Translations under genes and position numbers: made by a program
NCBI RefSeq assembly: GCF_002078175.1
Contig: NZ_MWFK01000001.1
Location: 496,001-560,000, forward strand
Direction of reading: 5' to 3'
DNA: 64,000 nt
Source: Streptomyces sp. M41(2017)
GTDB lineage: Bacteria; Actinomycetota; Actinomycetes; Streptomycetales; Streptomycetaceae
In this document: piece after piece, positions 58,442 to 64,000 of the stretch
How positions within the stretch are numbered: the first letter of the stretch is position 1
Layout of the letters: the number at the start of each line of letters is the position of its first letter
Notes under the pieces: generated by a model
Seen by the model: only the letters and a program-made list of their open reading frames with translations
What the model was told of the DNA's origin: nothing
The model's database searches: none

Positions 58442-60897
58442 TCACGCCTCGATGATCGTGCGCAGCCGGGGGTCCGTGAGGGAACGCCCTGCCTGAATCT
58501 CGTACGAACCCTTCACAAACGCCCAGCCGCCGGCGGCGGTGTCCCAGAGCTCGAACGCGCGGCGCGGCAGCTCCACGACGGCCTCGACGCTCGCGCCGGG
58601 GGCGGCCTCGACGACGGCGAAGCCGGCGAGCGCCCGGGCGGGCCGCTCCGCGTCCGGTTCCGTGGGGGCGAGATAGACCTGGACGACCTCGCGTCCGACG
58701 CGCTCACCGGAGTTGCGGACCCGGACGGTCACCGTCGTGCCCTCGACCTCGATCGCCTCGTATGTCCAGTCGGTGTAGCCGAGTCCGTGGCCGAACGGGT
58801 AGGAGGGGGTCCGCCCCTCCTTCTCCCAGGCGCGGTAGCCGATGAACACGTCCTCCGTGTACGGGAGTTCGCCGTCGGCCGGGGTGACCCGGGTGACCGG
58901 GGCGTCGGCGAGGGAGCCCCAGGTGGTGGGGAGGCGGCCGCCGGGCTCGTGGGCGCCGGTGAGGACGTCGGCGAGGGCGGCGCCGCCCTCCTGGCCGGGG
59001 AACCAGCTCAGGAGCACCGCGGCGACCTCGTCGCGCCACGGAAGCTCCACCGGGGAGCCGGAGTTGACGATCACGACGGTGTTGGGGTTGGCGGCGGCCA
59101 CGGCGTGCACCAGCTCGTCCTGGCGGCCGGGGAGCCTGAGGTCCGCGCGGTCGAAGCCCTCGGACTCGACGCGTCGGTGGTGGCGACCACGACGACGGCG
59201 GTGTCGGCGGCGCGGGCGGCCTCGACGGCCTCGGCGATCAGTTCGTCGGCGTCGCGCACCGGTTCCTGATGGGCGAGCGAGAAGCCGACGACCTTCATCG
59301 GGATGTCCTCGGGGAGGGCGACGACGTAGGTGAGGGACACCTCGACGGGCGCTCCGGCGGTGAGTTCGACCCGGCCGCGCGGGACGGGGGCGCCGAAGAA
59401 GGTGATGAAGGGGTCGTCCTTGTCGGTGCCCTGGACGCCGTCGAAGTAGGTCGTGCCGTCGACGGTGAGGGTGAACGCGCCGAGGCCCTTCACGCCGAAG
59501 GTGTGCAGGCCGGTGTCGCGCGGGGTGAAGGTGCCGGTCAGCTCCACGGTGTGCAGGGTGTCGTGGGTGACGCCCTCGGGCAGGTCGTCGCCCATCCACT
59601 GGATCTGGCCGCTCGGGGCGGAGCCGCTGCCGATGGTCTCCCCCGCGGCGTCGCGGCAGACCGCGCGCAGCTCGAACCCCTTGTCGGCGATGGGAAGTTC
59701 GACGGTCGGGTCGGCGCCGACGGCATAGCTGAGCGTGCCCTCGGGGAGGGCGGCGGTGAGGCCGTCGAGGGGCGAGACCACCCGGGCGGGGAACACGGTG
59801 GCGGAGCCGCCGCCGAGGACCCGGGCGTCGCGGGCCGCGGCCCCGATGAGCGCGACGCGGCGGCCTTCCGCGAGCGGCAGGGCGCCTTCGTTGCGGACGA
59901 GGACGAAGGCGCGGCGGGCGATCTCGCGGGCCAGCGCCGCTCCGTCGACGGTCGCGGGCAGGTCGGTCACGACGGGCTCGGCGCCCTGGAGGATGCCGAC
60001 GCGGGCGGCGAGGCGCAGCACGTTGCGGACGGCCGTGTCGACGGTGGCCTCGTCGACCTCGCCGGCCCGGACGGCGGCGGCGAGCGGGGCGCCGTAGACG
60101 GTGCGGGGGCCGGGCATGGCGACGTCGAGGCCGCCCTCGATGGCCGCCTTGGTGGCGCGGCCGGCCATCCAGTCGGAGACGTTGAAGCCGTCGAAGCCCC
60201 ATTCGCCGCGCAGGACCTCGTTCACGAGGTAGCGGTGCTCGGTCATCGTGGTGCCGTTGACCTGGTTGTAGGCGGTCATGATGCCCCAGGGGTGGGCGTT
60301 CTCGACGATCGTCTCGAAGGGGGCCAGATAGAGCTCGCGCAGGGCGCGTTCGGAGACGAGGTTGTCGACGGTGAAGCGGTCGGTCTCGGCGTCGTTGGCG
60401 ACGAAGTGCTTGACGGTGGTGCCGACCCCTCCGGACTGCACGCCCCGGACGTAGCCGCTGCCGATCGCGCCGGTCAGCAGGGGGTCCTCGCTGTAGGCCT
60501 CGAAGTGACGCCCGCCGAGCGGGGAGCGGTGCAGGTTCACGGTGGGGGCGAGCAGGACGTGGACGCCCTTGCGGCGGGCCTCCTGGGCGAGGAGGGTGCC
60601 GGCGCGGCGGGCCAGCTCCGGGTCCCAGGTGGCGGCGAGGGCGGTGGGCGAGGGCAGGGCGACGGAGGGGTCGTCGGCGGTCCAGTGGACGCCGCGGACG
60701 CCGATCGGGCCGTCCGACATGACCAGGGACGGCAGCCCGATCTCGGGGAGCGCGGGGAGCGTCCACATGTTCCGGCCGGCCAGCAGGCCCGCCTTCGCGT
60801 CGAGGTCGAGGCGGGCGAGCGCCGCCTCGACGACGGCCTCGCGGGCCGCGTCCGCCCCCTGCGGGTCCTTCGCCGTGTCCACCGCTGTCTCCGCCAT
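58442..60897 (-). pseudogene. GH3 beta-glucosidase gene broken by a one-base frameshift
   Basis: The start is ATG 60,897 behind GAGGAGG. The upper frame covers the GH3 N-terminal domain (nucleophile motif GFNVSDWMAG), a PA14-like insert (ELTGTFTPRDTGLHTFGVKG) and the start of the C-terminal domain, and then breaks near 59,170. The lower frame resumes with ESEGFDRADLRLPG and runs through GHGLGYTDWTYE and a fibronectin III-like end. Together they would give about 820 residues. One missing base near 59,170-59,173 explains it, and the break falls at the loop with the acid/base Glu. Sequencing error or genuine decay are both possible. Confidence 0.85.
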
Positions 60898-60946
60898 GGC
60901 GGCACCTCCTCGTTGAAAGCCGTCTGTGGCCTCCATCCTGCATCGG

Positions 60947-60988
60947 CTACCTGTAGAGCGGTAGGTTTCGTTATCCTGCCGTTATAAT
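60947..60988. promoter_or_regulatory. Divergent promoter with dyad, GH3 and TetR genes
   Basis: CTACC (60,947-60,951) and GGTAG (60,960-60,964) form an inverted repeat. TATAAT, a perfect -10, lies at 60,983-60,988, and TACGGT six bases before the TetR ATG. The dyad is a good candidate operator for the TetR protein acting on the GH3 gene. Confidence 0.55.
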
Positions 60989-61018
60989 CGGGGTGATCGG
61001 ATGCCGTACGGTGACGCC

Positions 61019-61576
61019 ATGGCGACCAGGACCAGGAGTGAGGAGCGGCGCGCGGAGATCGTGCGCGCGGCGCTGGAGGTGATCGCCGAGCGCGGCTACC
61101 GGGGCGCGAGCCTCGCCGCGGTCGCCGAGCGCGTGGGACTCACCCAGCAGGGCCTGCTGCACCACTTCCCGACCAAGGAGGCGCTGCTCGTCGCCGTGCT
61201 CAAGGAGCGCGACCAGTGGGACGCCGTGCCGGACAGCGCGTGGCGGTCCGATCTGCTCGTCTCGCTGGTCGAGTACAACGCGATGCGGCCCGGCATCATC
61301 CAGACCTTCTCCGCGCTGCTCGGCGAGAGCGTCACGGAGGGACACCCGGCGCGCGAGTTCTTCACCAGGCGCTACACCGCCGTCCGCGCGAACATGGCCG
61401 CCGTGCTGCGCGCCGAGTACGGGGAGCGGCTGCCGAGCGGTCTCACGCCGGAGCGCGCCGCCCCCCTGCTCGTGGCCGTGATGGACGGGCTCCAGTACCA
61501 GTGGCTGCTGGACCCGGAGTCGGTGGACATGCCGGCCGCGTTCCGTGACTTCCTGACGCTGCTCGGCGAGCACTGA
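61019..61576 (+). CDS. TetR-family regulator, divergent from the GH3 gene
   Basis: ATG 61,019, six bases after TACGGT, is preferred to the ATG at 61,001. The 185-residue product has EIVRAALEVIAERGYRGASL and VGLTQQGLLHHFPTKEALLV (HTH). The C-terminal effector domain contains MDGLQYQWLLDPESVDMPA. Such TetR genes often control a neighbouring glycosidase in response to its sugar. That role is inferred from position. Confidence 0.92.
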   Translation: MATRTRSEERRAEIVRAALEVIAERGYRGASLAAVAERVGLTQQGLLHHFPTKEALLVAVLKERDQWDAVPDSAWRSDLLVSLVEYNAMRPGIIQTFSALLGESVTEGHPAREFFTRRYTAVRANMAAVLRAEYGERLPSGLTPERAAPLLVAVMDGLQYQWLLDPESVDMPAAFRDFLTLLGEH

Positions 61577-62125
61577 CCGCTCGCGCGCCGCCTGTCCGCC
61601 CTCACCCCGTCACGGGGGCGCCGACCGCGGCGACGACCTCCAGGTCCGGATGTCCTGGGTGCGGCTGCCCCGACCGGCGGACGAAGACCGGGCGTCCGGG
61701 AGCCGGCGGACCGAGGGGACACTCCTCGACGCGGCGCTGCGGCACGGGTTCCGGACACGCATCGCGCACGTCGTCGCCGAGTGGACCGCCCGGCAGGAGT
61801 ACGTCGGCCCCGGGCTCGGGGTGACCCGGTCCCGGGCCGCCGCCGAGACCGTACGGCCCGGCATCGCGCTCCTCCCGGTCCGCGACGAGGCCGCGCCCGC
61901 CCGGGCGGTGTACGCGGCGCGGCCTGTCCCTGGCACCGGCCGGCACGTCGTTCCCGGCCGCGCCGCGGACCTCGGCGGCCGCGTTCTCCCCGTGAGCGAC
62001 TCCACCGTCGGACGACCGGCGCGCTTCGGCCACATCGGCCCCGCGCCATGGCGCCCGTCCCGCGCGTCACGGGATACTCGGCGCCGTCCGGCTGCACCCC
62101 CACGCGACGGAAGGCCCGAACTCCC
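61577..62125. other. Intergenic region with a decayed LysR-like fragment
   Basis: No intact gene is present. In the plus-strand frame starting around 61,638 the residues RMSWVRLPRPADEDRASG, LLDAALRHGFRTRIAHVVAE and EYVGPGLGVTRSRAAAETVR resemble the effector domain of LysR regulators, with the typical VAAGLGVALVP block altered. No HTH part precedes it and the frame ends without a matching C terminus. It is probably a gene remnant of about 370 bases. Confidence 0.4.
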
Positions 62126-63424
62126 TTGAATCGTCTCCGCGTTCGCATCGGGGTCCTCGGGCTCGCACTGCTGGCGGGGTTCGCCGCACCGCCCGCCGCC
62201 TCGGCCCTTCCGGCCGCGCCCACCGCCACCGCCACCGGGGTTCCCACGGCCGAGGAGCGACGGCTCGACCGGGCGGCACCGCAGGAGATCCTGCGGCGCT
62301 CCGGATTCGACACGGTGGCACCGGAGTTCGCGCGGGCGCTGGCGCGGGCCGGGTCGTACGCGCAGGCCGAGCGGATCGTCCGGCGGCAGGGTGCGCGCCT
62401 GTGGCAGCGGGCGGTCGACCGGGTCCAGGGGCGGGGCCCCGCGGGCGGCGACCTGAGCCGGGACGACGACCGGCCGCTGTACTGGGCCCGGCTCGGCATG
62501 ACCCTCGAAGTCCGGCGGTGGCAGCCCGCGTTCGGGGTGACCGACGCCCGCCGCGGCCGTCTGCTCGACGCCCTGGAGCGGGGTTCACGCGGTCAGGACG
62601 CCGTACGCTATCCGCCGCGCGACCGGGCGAAGCGGATCCTCGTCACCGGGTTCGACCCGTTCACCCTGGACCGGGACGTCCGGATCTCCAACCCCTCCGG
62701 AGCGACCGCTCTCGCCCTCGACGGCACGACGATCCGGACGGCGGAAGGTCCCGCGCGGGTGGAGGCCGTCGTCTTCCCCGTCCGCTGGCGGGACTTCGCC
62801 GAGGGCGCGGTGGAGCGCGCCCTCGGTCCGTACCTTCCGCACGTGGACCTGTTCACGACCGTCAGCCAGGGCCGCGTCGGCCGGTTCGACGTGGAGCGCA
62901 CCAACGGAGCCTGGCGGGGCGGCTTCCCGGACAACGAGAACGTCTCCAGCACCGGGACCGTGCCGGTGGCCGACCCGGCCGCGCAGCCCCAGTGGACGTC
63001 GACGACCCTCCCGTACGCGCGGATCGTCGCCGCGCCGACGGGGCGCTTCCCGGTCTACGACCACACCGCGGTGACCGAGATCCCCGCCGGGGGCGCCGAT
63101 CCGGTCGTCCGGGACGACGGACCGACCCCGGGATCACAGGCCCGCTCGGGCGGCGGCGGGGACTACCTGTCCAACGAGATCGCCTACCGGGCGACCCTGC
63201 TGCGCGACCGTCTCGGCCTGGGCGCGAGCCTGCCGGGCGGCCATGTCCACACGCCCGTGCTGGAGTTCGGGCCGGGGAACACGGATCCGGCGAGCGGGGC
63301 GGTGACGGACCCCGCGTTCGTGCGCAACCGCCTCGACATCGTCGCCCAGGTGCGCGCGATCCTGACGGTGGCCGCGGGTTCCGGGACACCCGCCGTCGGC
63401 GCGGCGCGGCGGTCGCTCGGCTGA
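62126..63424 (+). CDS. Secreted pyroglutamyl-peptidase I-like protein lacking the catalytic Cys
   Basis: A TTG start is chosen because it gives a clean signal peptide (RVRIGVLGLALLAGFAAPPA); ATG 62,048 is an alternative. The 432-residue protein has an extra N-terminal 170-residue helical region, then a C15 peptidase-like domain (RILVTGFDPFTLDRDVRISN, TTVSQGRVGRFDVERTN). The motif normally Y-x-C-N-E reads YLSNEIAY, so the nucleophile Cys is Ser (349). HVHTPVLEFGPG supplies the His. It is probably exported. Activity as a peptidase is uncertain. Confidence 0.7.
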   Translation: MNRLRVRIGVLGLALLAGFAAPPAASALPAAPTATATGVPTAEERRLDRAAPQEILRRSGFDTVAPEFARALARAGSYAQAERIVRRQGARLWQRAVDRVQGRGPAGGDLSRDDDRPLYWARLGMTLEVRRWQPAFGVTDARRGRLLDALERGSRGQDAVRYPPRDRAKRILVTGFDPFTLDRDVRISNPSGATALALDGTTIRTAEGPARVEAVVFPVRWRDFAEGAVERALGPYLPHVDLFTTVSQGRVGRFDVERTNGAWRGGFPDNENVSSTGTVPVADPAAQPQWTSTTLPYARIVAAPTGRFPVYDHTAVTEIPAGGADPVVRDDGPTPGSQARSGGGGDYLSNEIAYRATLLRDRLGLGASLPGGHVHTPVLEFGPGNTDPASGAVTDPAFVRNRLDIVAQVRAILTVAAGSGTPAVGAARRSLG

Positions 63425-63447
63425 ACCGGACGGGCCGGGGCCCCCGG

Positions 63448-64000
63448 TCACGGGGTGACGGTCTCCTCCGCCGCGGCCGCCGCGGAGACCTCGGCGTCGC
63501 TCGCGCCCTCGCCCGTCTCCTCGCCGAGCAGGTCCCGGGCCATCAGGGTGGCGCCCGCGACGGCCCCCGGCATCAGGAACACCGCGACGAACGGCACGAC
63601 GAACGCCAGGGCCAGCGGTGTGCCGAAGCCCCAGACCAGCGTCTTGCGGGAGCGGAGCAGGGTGAGACGGGCGCGCAGATCGACCCGGCGGCGCTGGAGG
63701 GCGACGGCGACGAGTTCCTCGGTGAGGAAGAAGCCGGTGACGAAGAAACCGAGCACCGGGACGGCGGTCTGGCCGACGAAGGGCACGAAGCCGAGCGCGA
63801 AGAGCAGCACGCCCCAGACGGCGGCCCGCACCACGATCCGGAGACTGTCGCGGCCGGAGATCCACAGTTCCCGCCAGAGCGGCAGCCCCGACTCGGGGGC
63901 CGTGCCGTCCGGGGAGACGTCACGGTCGACCTTCTCCGAGAGGTTCTCGTAGAAGGGCTGGCCTATCAGCAGGGTGACGGCGGTGAAGGTGACGACGGCC
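63448..64000 (-). CDS. EI24/CysZ-like membrane protein (partial at window end)
   Basis: The frame stays open to the end of the window, so the N terminus is missing. Visible residues include AVVTFTAVTLLIGQPFYENL, LPLWRELWISGRDSLRIVVR, and AVPVLGFFVTGFFLTEELVA and FGTPLALAFVVPFVAVFLMPG. At least four hydrophobic segments and a C-terminal acidic tail (EETGEGASDAEVSA) match the EI24 (CysZ-like) family of sulphate or unknown transporters. Confidence 0.75.
   Translation of the reverse strand, partial: AVVTFTAVTLLIGQPFYENLSEKVDRDVSPDGTAPESGLPLWRELWISGRDSLRIVVRAAVWGVLLFALGFVPFVGQTAVPVLGFFVTGFFLTEELVAVALQRRRVDLRARLTLLRSRKTLVWGFGTPLALAFVVPFVAVFLMPGAVAGATLMARDLLGEETGEGASDAEVSAAAAAEETVTP

Noticed and set aside
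1..64000. CRISPR arrays
   Set aside because: No regularly spaced short repeats with unique spacers were found on inspection. The 132-bp repeats lie inside a coding gene and have diverged.
1..64000. Insertion sequences or transposases
   Set aside because: No transposase-like protein or paired terminal inverted repeats were found.

Overview
The window is high-GC actinobacterial DNA, almost certainly from a Streptomyces chromosome. Evidence is the GC-rich third codon positions, frequent GTG/TTG starts, an array of leaderless promoters, the order fasR-fabD-fabH-acpP-fabF, a homodimeric aceE, an expanded TerD/TerC stress locus, and DUF3052, DUF3145 and DUF4429 family proteins.

Positions 1 to about 18,059 are the right-hand part of a siphovirus-type prophage. 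It runs through the end of a gene upstream of the tape measure, the tape measure protein, distal tail and baseplate-like proteins, a beta-helix tail spike, an amidase-type endolysin and a cassette of small membrane proteins that look like holins. After a strong terminator come accessory genes. The first two are a MerR/DUF433-like plus PIN-like pair that resembles a toxin-antitoxin module. Next is a leftward DUF6879, XRE-DUF5753 and small-protein operon. It is divergent from four small, partly cysteine-rich genes, and the shared spacer carries a repeated 15-mer. A short XRE gene follows, then a gene-free stretch with terminators that ends exactly at the CCA end of a tRNA-Val(UAC). That layout fits integration into the tRNA 3' end. 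No integrase is visible here, and the left end of the element lies outside the window.

Positions 18,060 to 25,432 hold host envelope genes: a DUF4097-like lipoprotein, a coiled-coil membrane protein, and a class A penicillin-binding protein next to a deacetylase-like protein. Both members of that last pair lack residues normally needed for catalysis. A small FmdB-type zinc ribbon protein follows.

Positions 25,433 to 34,710 form a tellurium-resistance/stress locus. It has a HAD phosphatase, a fused PRTase-TRSP-PRTase protein and a CitE-like aldolase, together the core of the predicted Ter nucleoside-like metabolite pathway. It also has three TerD paralogues, a TerA-like protein and a DUF475/TerC-family membrane protein.

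Positions 34,711 to 49,850 are housekeeping and regulatory genes: a peroxiredoxin, DUF3052, aceE, a potassium channel, a DHA2 drug exporter with a divergent TetR gene, a DUF1023 hydrolase, DUF4429-SHOCT, a MerR plus aldo/keto reductase operon behind a textbook MerR promoter, a GNAT, a serine hydrolase, and an NmrA-like protein divergent from TetR across palindromic operators.

Positions 49,851 to 64,000 contain a pirin, the fasR and fab fatty-acid synthase genes, DUF3145, an SGNH lipoprotein, aldose 1-epimerase, a GH3 beta-glucosidase gene broken by a one-base frameshift, its divergent TetR gene, a decayed LysR fragment, a secreted pyroglutamyl-peptidase-like protein that appears to lack the catalytic cysteine, and the 3' part of an EI24/CysZ-like membrane protein gene.
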